Part shown: piece after piece, positions 41,079 to 50,181 of the stretch
Layout of the letters: each line of letters opens with the position of its first letter
Numbering within the stretch: position 1 is the first letter of the stretch
Assembly (NCBI GenBank): GCA_964449165.1
Contig: CAYVAT010000010.1
Span: 1-64,000, forward strand
Direction of reading: 5' to 3'
Length of the DNA stretch: 64,000 bases
DNA from: CAYSCW01 sp964449165
Lineage (GTDB): Bacteria; Acidobacteriota; Aminicenantia; Aminicenantales; Aminicenantaceae
Position numbers and translations under genes: made by a program
Notes under the pieces: generated by a model
What the model saw: only the letters and a program-made list of their open reading frames with translations
The model's database searches: none
What the model was told of the DNA's origin: nothing

Positions 41079-43439
41079 TTATTTAGAATTTTCCTCTGCC
41101 AGCTTCTTCCCTTTTTGAGCATATTCCAGAGACTTCCCTGGACGACCAAGGCGACTGTAGAGGTCGGCAAGAAGGAAATAACCCAGGGGAAGATCCTTCT
41201 TATCCGGTTTCAACTCAATCCCTTTTTCCACCAGGGAGATAGCTTCGTTAAACCTTTCTCCGCGATTTAAATAAATACGTGCCAGGTAGAAATAGCTCAT
41301 CGGAAAATCGGGATTGATCTCTATAGTCTGGTTAAGATACTTCTCTTCTTTCTGGACATCCCCCAGCATGCGGTATGCTCGCGAGAGGTTAAAGCACGCC
41401 CTGAAGTTGTGAGGGATATTTTCGAGCTCCATCTTATACTCATCGACGGCCTTGAGCAGCTCTCCTCTTTCTTCCTGGATCAGAGCCAGATTGTAATGAA
41501 GATTTCTGAGTTTTGGATTGTATTCTTGGGCCTTTAAAAGATATTCCTCCGCCTCATCCCATCGTTTCTGGATAACATAAATGCCTCCGAGAGCATTGTA
41601 TCCTGATGCAGAGAAGGGATTGAGCCTCACACATTCTTTATAATATTTGATGGCCTCATCAAATTCCTCCTTGAGATTTTTGATGTTGCCAAGGAGGTAG
41701 TACAGCTGAGAATCCGGCGGAATTACATCAATGACGCTTAAAACAAATTTCTCCGCCTCGTCAATCTCTCCCAGTCCCATGTAAGCATTGGCGATGTTTA
41801 TCACAGTGAAGGTATCGCTGGGTCGTCTTTCCAGAACCTTAAAAAAGCTGTCCAGAGCATTTTGGAATTCCCTCTTTTTGAAATACAGATTTCCAAGGGT
41901 GAAGTAAGCATCCACAACATCTGGATCAGCCTCGATAATTCTGTTGATCAATGCAACCGCTTCATCATATTTATCCTCCAGCATCAGCTCTTTTGCCTGC
42001 GAAAGCTCGTTGAAGATCGTTATTTTTTCTTTGGGATTACCGAGTCTCTTTCCTTCCAGAGAGGACTGATCGACAAAGGTTCCGATATATCCCAGAGCTC
42101 CAAGTCTCTCGCGCGTCTCTTCATCGATATGACGATAATCCACATCAAAAGCTCCTTGACTCGATTCTCCCATAAACTGCTCGGCTGTCCGCATCAGTTT
42201 TCTCGCTTCTTCGGGATGTGAAGAGAAAAGATTTATCTTCTCATCAGGATCGCTTGCCAGGTCGTACAACTCCAATTCCGGTGCGATGATCAGCTTGAAT
42301 CTGTCCTCCTGGATGCTCTTCAACTCGCTCCAGCCATAATGGAAACGTGGATAATAAGTTTCGGCATAGGCAAAACTTTCCTCATTCTCTTTCTCATCGA
42401 AAAATAAAGGCAGAAGGCTTTTTCCCTGGACCTGGGAAGGGATGGGCATTCCATCCATCTCCAAGACAGTAGGCATGATATCGACGAGAGAGACCACCTC
42501 TTCGCGCCGAATTCCATGAAGGTCATCAAAAGGTGTGACGAATATCAGGGGAACATGAATCCCTTCCTGGTAGACAAAAAATCCATGTGTGCTCTCCTGG
42601 TGTTCACCCAGGCTTTCTCCATGGTCTGCGGCAAAAATAAGGATGGTGCTGTCGATGAGGTTATTCTCTTCCAGATATCTCCACAGCCTTCCCAACTGAG
42701 AATCCGTGTAGGCAATCTCACCCACGTATGGCCTTTTGGGATACTTTTCCCTAAAGGGAGAGGGTGGTTTGTAAGGAGTATGCGGGTCGTAAAGATGGAC
42801 CCAGGTGAAAAACCTTTCGTTTTTGTGCAGGTCGAGCCAGCGGAGCGCCTCGTCTATGACCTCATCACCCCTGCGCTGCACGTTTCCGAGAGAAATGGAT
42901 TTGTACTTGCTCAAATCGAACTGGTCAAAATAGGTGTCGAATCCCTGGTTCAGTCCCCATTTTGAATCGAGCACGTAGGCTGCGACAAAGGCAGCCGTTT
43001 TGCAATCCTTTTCCTTAAAGACTTCGGCTAGAGTGACGAGTTCCTGAGGGACAAGAAACCCACCGTTATCGCGCACTCCGTGGAAGAGTGGATAGGTTCC
43101 TGTTAGCAGTGATGTGTGGGAAGGCAGAGTGAGGGGAGTCTGAGCGATGCACTTTTCAAACAGCACTCCCCGGGAAGCAAAGAGGTCCATTGTCGGCGTT
43201 TCAATAGATGGAAAACCATAGCAGTGGATACGGTCTGCCCGGAGAGTGTCAACAGTGATCAGGATGTAATTGAACTCTCTGCCTTTCATCAGGCGGGAAA
43301 AGGAAGGTTTTTTGGGAAGGAAAAACAGATACACACACACCAGGACAAGAATCAGGGCTAATGTCAGGGAGAGAATAAACTTAACAGGAGTAGTTTTCTT
43401 TTTCTTCTCCTGCTTCTTGTGCTTCTTGGCCTTGGACAT
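41079..43439 (-). CDS. Membrane-anchored sulfatase/phosphatase-fold hydrolase with TPR repeats
   Basis: A 786-residue protein. A Lys-rich cytoplasmic start and one membrane helix (about 20-42) precede an alkaline-phosphatase-superfamily domain. ILITVDTLRADR supplies the first metal Asp, AQTPLTLPSHTSLLTG the nucleophile position and AADHGESLGEHQ further metal ligands. The nucleophile position is Thr, not the Cys or Ser that sulfatases convert to formylglycine, so it is more likely a phospho-transfer or phosphodiesterase enzyme. From about residue 465 to the end the chain is tetratricopeptide repeats (VVDAYFTLGNLYFKKREFQ, ASGYNALGGIYVIQKRWDE and others). The TPR part may dock partner proteins in the periplasm. 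Confidence 0.88.
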   Translation of the reverse strand: MSKAKKHKKQEKKKKTTPVKFILSLTLALILVLVCVYLFFLPKKPSFSRLMKGREFNYILITVDTLRADRIHCYGFPSIETPTMDLFASRGVLFEKCIAQTPLTLPSHTSLLTGTYPLFHGVRDNGGFLVPQELVTLAEVFKEKDCKTAAFVAAYVLDSKWGLNQGFDTYFDQFDLSKYKSISLGNVQRRGDEVIDEALRWLDLHKNERFFTWVHLYDPHTPYKPPSPFREKYPKRPYVGEIAYTDSQLGRLWRYLEENNLIDSTILIFAADHGESLGEHQESTHGFFVYQEGIHVPLIFVTPFDDLHGIRREEVVSLVDIMPTVLEMDGMPIPSQVQGKSLLPLFFDEKENEESFAYAETYYPRFHYGWSELKSIQEDRFKLIIAPELELYDLASDPDEKINLFSSHPEEARKLMRTAEQFMGESSQGAFDVDYRHIDEETRERLGALGYIGTFVDQSSLEGKRLGNPKEKITIFNELSQAKELMLEDKYDEAVALINRIIEADPDVVDAYFTLGNLYFKKREFQNALDSFFKVLERRPSDTFTVINIANAYMGLGEIDEAEKFVLSVIDVIPPDSQLYYLLGNIKNLKEEFDEAIKYYKECVRLNPFSASGYNALGGIYVIQKRWDEAEEYLLKAQEYNPKLRNLHYNLALIQEERGELLKAVDEYKMELENIPHNFRACFNLSRAYRMLGDVQKEEKYLNQTIEINPDFPMSYFYLARIYLNRGERFNEAISLVEKGIELKPDKKDLPLGYFLLADLYSRLGRPGKSLEYAQKGKKLAEENSK

Positions 43440-43500
43440 ATAAGAATTTTACCACAAACGGACATGAATCAGGAAATTGGAATGAATTTTGACGTTTAGT

Positions 43501-43535
43501 AAAAAAAAGGAGACTACAGACAAGCTGCAGTCTCC
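43501..43535 (-). terminator. Rho-independent terminator of the TonB-dependent receptor gene
   Basis: On the minus strand, GGAGACT...AGTCTCC form a stem (arms 43529-43535 and 43509-43515) extended inside by CTG/CAG, followed by a run of eight T (43501-43508 on the complement). It lies 27 bp after the receptor's stop. Confidence 0.85.
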
Positions 43536-43561
43536 CTCTGAATTCTGCTTCTACGCGATTT

Positions 43562-46312
43562 TTAGAAGAAGAACCTGATACCCAACCGAAACGCGCGCGG
43601 TGATACTAGGTTGTAGACTTCGTGTCCGTCGGGTCCTGGGGCTGTGGGGTCGAATTCATGCGGTGACCAGTCATAGTCTACACGTTCTCCCCACCACGTG
43701 ACAGTATCATCGTTAAAGACGTTGAAGATGTCCATCATCAGTCCGATCCGGTACTTCTCAGCGATCAGGAATGTTTTCTCCAATCTCAGATCCAGGTTCA
43801 TCACATCCGGATACCGCCTCGACCCTCTGGCTTCGGTCTTTATGTACCGCCTGCCCTGGGCAAGTCTGGGACGTATCAGTCGGGAATAAGTGTCGCCGGT
43901 GATGTAGCTGAAGGAAGCGTTGAAGTGGATGTCCAGCGGAAGGATATAGGTTCCCTGCACTTTCAGCATATGGGTCGGGTCAACGGTGCTTCTTCCGTCC
44001 TGGTTTATCCAGAAGTTGGGGTCATAAATCGGGTTGCTGAAGACACTCCCCTGCCAACCGATATCTCCACCGAATTCGTTATCCATGGTTCCAGTGCACT
44101 TCGAATAGATGTACGATGCCAGGAGCTGCCAGCGGTCTGAGAAGCGCTTATTGAAGAGCACCTCGATGGCCCAGTAATCGCGGTAGGGTTCCTCCAGAAT
44201 CCACGGATCCCCCAGGGATATGTTCTTGATGGTGAGGTTTCTCACACCGCTTGGATTTGTTTGCTCATAGACGGTATATACGTCACTTGTCCAGGGGTCG
44301 CTGACTGTGTCTGTGACGTAATCGGCATCGGATTGGACACGGCCTATAAAGTTCTGCCAATCCCTGTAGATGAAGGACACACCGAGAGAAGTATTCTTGA
44401 ACAGTTCTCTCTCGATACCCACTGTGAACTGGTTCATATAGGGGTGCTTGATATCATCTGCCAGTGTGTAATTAAAGATATCCTGGTTCCACATGTACCA
44501 ATCACTCGGGTCTCCGCCAAAAGATCCGCCCTCCCAATAGTTGAATGGCTGGATGGCACCGGGCTTGGCAACATCCAGAAAACCGGTGTACATGGCTTCT
44601 GTGAACTGACCGTAGTGCGCCTTGAAAACCGTGGAATGATCCCCGAAGATATCCCAGGCAAACCCGACTCGGGGAGCCAGACGCTCGGTCTTGTACTGCG
44701 CGCCGGAAACATCCTTGAAATAGCCGCGGTTGATGCTGTAGCGGAGGCCGAAGTTAAGCGTGAAGTTGTTGGAGATAGCCCATGAATCCTGGGCAAAGAG
44801 GTCAACACGGACATAGCTAGTGTTTAAGTCATAGCCCTCATACTGGTAGGCGTACAAGTAGCCGTACCAGTCGTAGATGTAGACATTGTGGCCGATGCCT
44901 TCGACATAGCCAGTGTATGCGTATCGGCTCCTGGCCCAGCCGCGCTCAAACTCCCCTCCGAACTTGAAATCATGGTTTCCTTTGATAAAGTCCTCAGCGT
45001 AGTGGGAGAGGCTGGCATTGGCCTGGTAGCGGCTGCGGTCTGCTTTATACCACCAATTGGAGTTACCCAGCCATGAGTTCTGCTCGGCGTCGAATACGGC
45101 CGTTGTATCCAGGCTTTCATAGGGATCCAGGTAGTAGATACCCAAAAAGAAAGATGCTTTGATGTCAAAGAATGTCTTGGGGTTCAGGACATAGGTCAGG
45201 CTGAAGTTGCCGACATGGTCCGGAGAACGCTGATGCACACACGTTTCGGGTGGATGCGTTGCGCTGGCTCGTCTGTTATCGACCGTGTATGCGTCAAATT
45301 CGTAAAAAGCACTCAGGTTCAGACGAGAGCTGAGCTGCGAGGATATCTTCAAGAACGCCCTGGGCATCATGCGATCCCAGTACTCGGAAAAGCCCGCCGG
45401 CCGCTCCTTCAAACGGGCATACTGAGCACCCCCGAAGAACCAGACTTTATCCTTCTGGATGGGTCCGCCAAAGTGGAAGCTGGTGTCGAAAGCTCCTTTC
45501 ACAGGAGACTCCAGGTCGGGAAAATCGTCGATATATTCTTTGTTATTCTCCGCAGTCCAGAATCCTTTTTTGGTATCCTGGAAGATAAACTCAGCATGGC
45601 CGGAGATCTCATTCCCCCCAGACTTGGTAATGGTGTTGAAAATAACACCGGTGAAAGCGCCGTATTCGGCATTGAGCCCGATCCCCATAACCTTGGCCTC
45701 TTCGAGGATGTTGTAATCGAGAAAGACCCAGGCTGAACCACCCTCAGGGTCGGACACGTCCACACCATCGACCTGGTAAGAAATTCCTGTGTCGCTTGAG
45801 GAACCGTAAGCCACATCGGAAGTAACTCCAGGAGCCATGTTGATAATCTGGGTCACGAACTGGTTGGATGGTAGAGCTCTGAGCAGCTCATCCGACAGTG
45901 TAACCGACGCTGTCTCAGAAGTTTTCACATCGACGGTGGGCGCTATGGCGACCACGGTGACCTCTTCTTCCAAACTTGCCAGTTTCATCGCTATATCTAC
46001 GGTCAACCGAACGGTTGTGTGAAGACGAATGTTCTCTCTGACTACCGTGGTAAAACCTTCAAGTTCAGCTTTGACTGTATACAGGCCGGGAGGAAGAGCT
46101 GGGAATCTGTATACACCCTGATTGTCTGTGATGAATACCCGTTCTCCCATTATCTTCGGGCTCGACAATGTCACTGTAACTCCAGGAAGAGGTGTCCCTT
46201 GCTCATCTACGATCGTCCCGACAATAGCTCCAGTCTCTTTGGATTGAGAGAAAGCAAGAGGAGATAGCAGGAGAAGCATTACGGCAAGAAATGCAAAAAA
46301 TTTAAATCGCAT
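43562..46312 (-). CDS. TonB-dependent receptor with carboxypeptidase-regulatory domain
   Basis: A 916-residue outer-membrane protein with GGAGG site and signal peptide (1-22, ending AFSQ). Residues ~27-110 are a CarboxypepD_reg (Cna-B-like) domain (GAIVGTIVDEQGTPLPGVTVTL). The plug domain follows (~115-230, with YQVDGVDVSDPEGG and NTITKSGGNEISG). The remainder is beta-barrel, ending in aromatic RAFRLGIRFFF as expected for outer-membrane insertion. Such OAR-like receptors import large or scarce substrates or serve in surface display; substrate not evident. It has a sigma-54 promoter, a strong terminator and no SusD partner nearby. Confidence 0.93.
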   Translation of the reverse strand: MRFKFFAFLAVMLLLLSPLAFSQSKETGAIVGTIVDEQGTPLPGVTVTLSSPKIMGERVFITDNQGVYRFPALPPGLYTVKAELEGFTTVVRENIRLHTTVRLTVDIAMKLASLEEEVTVVAIAPTVDVKTSETASVTLSDELLRALPSNQFVTQIINMAPGVTSDVAYGSSSDTGISYQVDGVDVSDPEGGSAWVFLDYNILEEAKVMGIGLNAEYGAFTGVIFNTITKSGGNEISGHAEFIFQDTKKGFWTAENNKEYIDDFPDLESPVKGAFDTSFHFGGPIQKDKVWFFGGAQYARLKERPAGFSEYWDRMMPRAFLKISSQLSSRLNLSAFYEFDAYTVDNRRASATHPPETCVHQRSPDHVGNFSLTYVLNPKTFFDIKASFFLGIYYLDPYESLDTTAVFDAEQNSWLGNSNWWYKADRSRYQANASLSHYAEDFIKGNHDFKFGGEFERGWARSRYAYTGYVEGIGHNVYIYDWYGYLYAYQYEGYDLNTSYVRVDLFAQDSWAISNNFTLNFGLRYSINRGYFKDVSGAQYKTERLAPRVGFAWDIFGDHSTVFKAHYGQFTEAMYTGFLDVAKPGAIQPFNYWEGGSFGGDPSDWYMWNQDIFNYTLADDIKHPYMNQFTVGIERELFKNTSLGVSFIYRDWQNFIGRVQSDADYVTDTVSDPWTSDVYTVYEQTNPSGVRNLTIKNISLGDPWILEEPYRDYWAIEVLFNKRFSDRWQLLASYIYSKCTGTMDNEFGGDIGWQGSVFSNPIYDPNFWINQDGRSTVDPTHMLKVQGTYILPLDIHFNASFSYITGDTYSRLIRPRLAQGRRYIKTEARGSRRYPDVMNLDLRLEKTFLIAEKYRIGLMMDIFNVFNDDTVTWWGERVDYDWSPHEFDPTAPGPDGHEVYNLVSPRAFRLGIRFFF

Positions 46313-46480
46313 TAGATACCTCCTTCTATTTTTTTAACCATACTTGACTCTGACTTTTTTTTGTAATTTCCTTTATTCTCACCTCCTGTCTGATGCTTAT
46401 TATTTTGTCTATACAAATTATTCATTTATTCATTAAATGTTATTAATTCTATATTAAGTCTCATTTAGACAACATAATAA

Positions 46481-46496
46481 GCAAAAAATGTGCCAA
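46481..46496 (-). promoter_or_regulatory. Sigma-54 (-24/-12) promoter of the TonB-dependent receptor gene
   Basis: On the minus strand, TTGGCACATTTTTTGC, with the full TTGGCAC block and GG/GC ten bases apart. The leader is about 155 nt. I found no GTAAA-N5-TTTAC dyad upstream of this one. Confidence 0.78.
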
Positions 46497-46700
46497 TTTT
46501 TAAGATTAACATTATTATTTATCTGGCAGAATTTAAATGAGTTGAAAAAAAATAAAAATATTTCTTTGTATATTTCAATCCAAATTTTTGAATAATCCAA
46601 ACTTTTGAACTATCTTTCATACCCTGTCTTCTCCCTTAAGACCATCTCTGATACGGTATTCCTGACAACAAGGAACTAGACTTTCATATTTTCTGACTTG

Positions 46701-46727
46701 AAAAGAAATTATACAAGAATTTCTTTT
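46701..46727. promoter_or_regulatory. Perfect 10-bp dyad upstream of the receptor promoter
   Basis: AAAAGAAATT (46701-46710) and AATTTCTTTT (46718-46727) are perfect inverted repeats with a 7-bp spacer. The site is about 205 bp upstream of the sigma-54 promoter at 46481. It could bind a different activator or be part of a weak terminator. Confidence 0.4.
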
Positions 46728-46893
46728 CTCTGTATAGATCTTGCATTAAAAAAGACAGGAATAATTTTTATTGGTTTCGGATTGAGGGGAGCCTCCTCTC
46801 CACTGTCTGAATGGAAGAATTGCCCTCGCTCATCACAGTTCTGGAAATGCTTACCCGTCCAAGGAAGTAGCCTCATTTCCGTGATGCAACAAT

Positions 46894-47039
46894 AGTCAGG
46901 TAAGCTGATTATGAAGTCATCCTGAGGCGAGCGGGCAAGGTTTCTGTCCATCCGAAGCCCATAGTGGCGGGTGGGAGGGTCTTGGCGAGGATGGATAGGA
47001 ACCGATGCCCCGTGGGCTGACGAATGAGCTTACCTGACT
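46894..47039. repeat. Structured stem-loop element, copy 3 (with perfect 13-bp closing stem)
   Basis: The most complete copy. AGTCAGGTAAGCT (46894-46906) and AGCTTACCTGACT (47027-47039) close the structure perfectly. Inside, GGGCA (46933-46937) pairs with TGCCC (47006-47010). GGTTTCTGTCCATCC (46939-46953) pairs with 46989-47003 over 15 bp with two G-U. The 35-nt loop (46954-46988) matches that of copy 1 at all but two positions. It lies between the divergent receptor and GWxTD genes, about 45 bp before the -35 of the latter. Total span 146 nt, a plausible small-RNA size. Confidence 0.82.
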
Positions 47040-47083
47040 GCTGTCGAAATTCTCATGGAAACAAGGATGCTTACTGCGACCAA

Positions 47084-47112
47084 TTGAAACTTATCTTCAC
47101 TTCTGTTATTTT
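47084..47112 (+). promoter_or_regulatory. Possible sigma-70-type promoter of the GWxTD operon
   Basis: TTGAAA (47084-47089) and TATTTT (47107-47112) with a 17-bp spacer. The predicted start is close to the GGAAG ribosome-binding site at 47121, giving a very short leader. Confidence 0.4.
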
Positions 47113-47130
47113 GATAAATAGGAAGTTCCG

Positions 47131-49179
47131 ATGAAAAAAATCGCAATTCTTTTTTTTATCCTGGGCACTTTATCCTCTATCTCAGCACAGCAAAACCTTT
47201 TACCTGAACACAAGGAATGGCTTGAGCTCGTTTCACCGATAATCACCAAAGTAGAAAGAGATGTCTTCCTGGCTCTGAAAACAGATGAGGAACGGAACAG
47301 GTTCATCCAAATTTTCTGGAAGCAGCGTGATCCTCTTCCTGATACGAATAAAAACGAATTCTACCAGGAGTACATGAGCCGAGTCCAGTTTGCGGATGCA
47401 CAATTCGGCCATGAGACATCGAAAAAGGGGAGTCAGACAGAGAGAGGCATTTTCTATTTGCTCCTTGGCCCTCCTCTGGAAAGGACTTCCTACACAACCC
47501 AGTCTCAGCTTATGCCCATGGAACTCTGGTACTATCGTGGCGAAGTCCAGTACGGCCTTCCTGATTTCTTTTATCTCATTTTTTACCAGCCGCAAGGACT
47601 GGGAGAGTACCGCCTCTACCATCCAGGAATCGAAGGACCAGAGAAGCTCATAATCCACACATCTCCCGGTCAGACTTTCAACCGTAATAATGCGTTCAAT
47701 TTAATAAAGAAAATATCTGCTGAACTAGCCAATGCTTCTTTGAGCTATCTTCCTGGAGAAAGAAATATCGATATTTCCTCTCTTTCTTCAGAGACCATCA
47801 TCTCCAATATTTACTCTGTACCGGAAAAAAAATTCTCAGACTCCTACGCCCGGTCCTACCTCAAATACAAAGACTTTGTCGAGACAGAATACACACACAA
47901 TTTTGTGGAGAGCAACTTCAGCATCAAAGCCTTTAAAAATGACAAACAGTTCTTCCTCCACTGGGCTTTGGAGCCAGAAAAAGTGAACTTTTCATTCTAC
48001 CAGGAGAGATACTATGCTGTTTATCAATTGATTCTCAGGATGGAAGATACACAAGGAAACCTCATCCTCGAAAAAGAAGAAGAGATCCCTCTGCGAATCA
48101 CAGCCGAGCAATACCAAAAACACGAGAGCCAACTTTTATCGATTCAGGATGTACTTCCTGTCATCCCAGGAAAATACCAAATCTTCTTTCTCCTTAAAAA
48201 TAAGACGGCCCAAGATTTCACATCACAGCAAAGAGAAATTCTCATACCTGAGGAAAGAACTGAACCTGCTCTCAGCAATTTAATTCTCTATCATGGGCGT
48301 GAAAAATCTGGAGAGCAAAAGAAACAATCAATCAAGGCCTTTGCTTTTAAGGAATTCCAGTACCTCATCAACACCCAAAACAACTTCCTTCCTCAGGAGA
48401 GCATGGGTATTTACTGTCAGGGATATAACCTCAAAAATATTGAATCGGAGTCGTTGCTGATCGAGATTTTCCCCGTAAACAGTCAAACGCCCGTAGAGAC
48501 TGAAAAAAAGCCCCTTGAAGAAATTTTAGGGTCTGATGGTATATCGATCGATGCAGAATCCATATCGCTTGCTTCCCTTAAGCCCGGGTATTACAGAGTA
48601 GAATTATCTATAATCGACCTTAAAGGAGAGAAAATCCTCAGCCAAAAAGAAAATTTCATCATCCTCTCCATTAACTATCCTGTCATTCCATGGGTCTTCT
48701 CCAAACAGCATGATGCCTTTCCCAACCCGGAGCATCTCTTTGTGCTGGCTTCACAATACTTCATGACGCGGAAATATGATAAAGCACTGGCTGCTCTCGA
48801 ACGATCTCTCAAAATGAAAGAAGATCCCAATGTCCGGCTTTTAGAAGGAAAGGCTCTCTATGCCTTGGGTCGATTCGAGGATTCCATTTCTGTTGTCGAG
48901 CTTCTCTACCAGTCAACACAGAACCGGGAAACGGCCAAACTGATGGCCCTGAACTACTTCGGCCTGAGTGAGTGGGGTAAAGCTCTTTTTTATCTGGAAA
49001 AGCTATTGGAAGAAGCTCTGGAAATAAACGTTATGAACCTGGCTGCCGAATGTTACTTAAACCTGAATCAGCCGGAGAAAGCATTGCCGCTTATACAAAA
49101 ATCACTGGAGCTCGACCCAAATCAGGATAAAGTCAAAGAGCAGGAGAAGAAAGCGAAAAGACAATTGAAAGAAAAATAA
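47131..49179 (+). CDS. GWxTD-family secreted protein with C-terminal TPRs
   Basis: A 682-residue protein with signal peptide (1-20, ending SAQ). Residues ~30-150 match the GWxTD domain: FWKQRDPLPDTNKNEFYQEY, then KKGSQTERGIFYLLLGPPLER. The naming motif is degenerate (GSQTERG for GWxTDRG). A long beta-rich middle (about 180-520) is not recognised. Residues ~545-680 are TPR-like (LASQYFMTRKYDKALAALERSL, NLAAECYLNLNQPEKALPLIQKSL). GWxTD proteins occur mainly in Acidobacteriota, Aminicenantes and relatives, with no established function. It heads a three-gene operon divergent from the TonB receptor. Confidence 0.88.
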   Translation: MKKIAILFFILGTLSSISAQQNLLPEHKEWLELVSPIITKVERDVFLALKTDEERNRFIQIFWKQRDPLPDTNKNEFYQEYMSRVQFADAQFGHETSKKGSQTERGIFYLLLGPPLERTSYTTQSQLMPMELWYYRGEVQYGLPDFFYLIFYQPQGLGEYRLYHPGIEGPEKLIIHTSPGQTFNRNNAFNLIKKISAELANASLSYLPGERNIDISSLSSETIISNIYSVPEKKFSDSYARSYLKYKDFVETEYTHNFVESNFSIKAFKNDKQFFLHWALEPEKVNFSFYQERYYAVYQLILRMEDTQGNLILEKEEEIPLRITAEQYQKHESQLLSIQDVLPVIPGKYQIFFLLKNKTAQDFTSQQREILIPEERTEPALSNLILYHGREKSGEQKKQSIKAFAFKEFQYLINTQNNFLPQESMGIYCQGYNLKNIESESLLIEIFPVNSQTPVETEKKPLEEILGSDGISIDAESISLASLKPGYYRVELSIIDLKGEKILSQKENFIILSINYPVIPWVFSKQHDAFPNPEHLFVLASQYFMTRKYDKALAALERSLKMKEDPNVRLLEGKALYALGRFEDSISVVELLYQSTQNRETAKLMALNYFGLSEWGKALFYLEKLLEEALEINVMNLAAECYLNLNQPEKALPLIQKSLELDPNQDKVKEQEKKAKRQLKEK

Positions 49180-49245
49180 AGCAGTTCGTAACAGAGATTC
49201 CATTAAGTATAAAATTATTTCTGAAATATGACTTTGGAGGTAATT

Positions 49246-50181
49246 ATGAAACGGCAATCCGTCCTTTTTTTGCTTTTGCTTATCATTACGACAATAAACC
49301 TATTTGCTCAATATGAAGGAAAGATCGAGGGGATTGTCACTGACGAAAGCGGTACTCCTTTGGAAAAGGTTCAGGTTACTATCACCTCAGTCAGGGCATC
49401 GAGCTTACAGTTTAAGTTGACGTCAGACAAAGAAGGCAAATTCATTCAGGTTGGACTGCGACCCGGATACTACCAGGTGAATTTTAAAAAGGAAGGATTT
49501 TTCACCGGCTCCTTGGATGTGCGAGTAAGAATATCTGAAACGAGCCGAGTGGAAGTCAAACTGAAAAAAACAGAATCCAGCGTAGATCCTGTATTCGCCA
49601 AGGCAGACAAGTTGTTTCATGAGGGGAACAAACTGTACGGAAAACAAAACTACCAAGAAGCTATCCCAAAATATGAAGAGGCCATCCGGCTTCATGACAA
49701 ACAGTGGGCCTATTTTTTCAACCTTGGCTTAGCCTACAAGAAATTGGAGAAAATAGAAGAAGCCGCCAGCGCGTTCGAGAAAGCTTTGGCGCTCAACCCG
49801 GAAAGCTACAGCTGTAATAAAGAGATGGCCGAAACACTGGCAAAAATGGAAAAGTATGAAGAAGCAAAAAAGTACTACCAGAAAGCCGTAGAACTCAATC
49901 AGGATGATCCGGATACCTATTACAACTATGGTTTGGTTTTGATCCAGCTCGGCGAGAACGAGGAAGCACTGAAATCTTTTCTCAGAGTTGTGGAGCTTAA
50001 AGAAGACTACGCCGAAGCCTATTACCATCTGGGAACTCTCTATATCGGACAGAACAAAGTCAAGGAGGCGGTAAAAAATCTGGAAAAATTTTTGGAACTG
50101 GCGCCTGACAGTGAAAAAGCTAAAATCGCAAAGCAATTGCTTGACTATCTCAAAAAAGACAACCAGGAAAAAGAACAATGA
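49246..50181 (+). CDS. Carboxypeptidase-regulatory-like domain plus TPR protein
   Basis: About 311 residues from ATG 49246, which has a GGAGG site; the upstream in-frame ATG at 49228 has none. A signal peptide (1-22, ending LFAQ) precedes a Cna-B/carboxypeptidase-regulatory domain (~25-110, KIEGIVTDESGTPLEKVQVTI). Four or so TPRs follow (~125-300, for example AYFFNLGLAYKKLEKIEEAASAFEKALALNP and YYNYGLVLIQLGENEEALKSF). The first domain is of the same type as the N-terminal domain of the adjacent TonB receptor. Its stop overlaps the next gene's ATG by 4 bp. Confidence 0.88.
   Translation: MKRQSVLFLLLLIITTINLFAQYEGKIEGIVTDESGTPLEKVQVTITSVRASSLQFKLTSDKEGKFIQVGLRPGYYQVNFKKEGFFTGSLDVRVRISETSRVEVKLKKTESSVDPVFAKADKLFHEGNKLYGKQNYQEAIPKYEEAIRLHDKQWAYFFNLGLAYKKLEKIEEAASAFEKALALNPESYSCNKEMAETLAKMEKYEEAKKYYQKAVELNQDDPDTYYNYGLVLIQLGENEEALKSFLRVVELKEDYAEAYYHLGTLYIGQNKVKEAVKNLEKFLELAPDSEKAKIAKQLLDYLKKDNQEKEQ

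Noticed and set aside
46698..46951. Short open frames on both strands between the receptor and GWxTD genes
   Set aside because: They overlap a dyad and stem-loop copy 3, lack ribosome-binding sites and match nothing.
47053..47075. TGGAAACAAGGATGC as a sigma-54 promoter for the GWxTD operon
   Set aside because: GG and GC spacing fits, but the TTGGCAC block is not there; a sigma-70-type site is nearer the gene.
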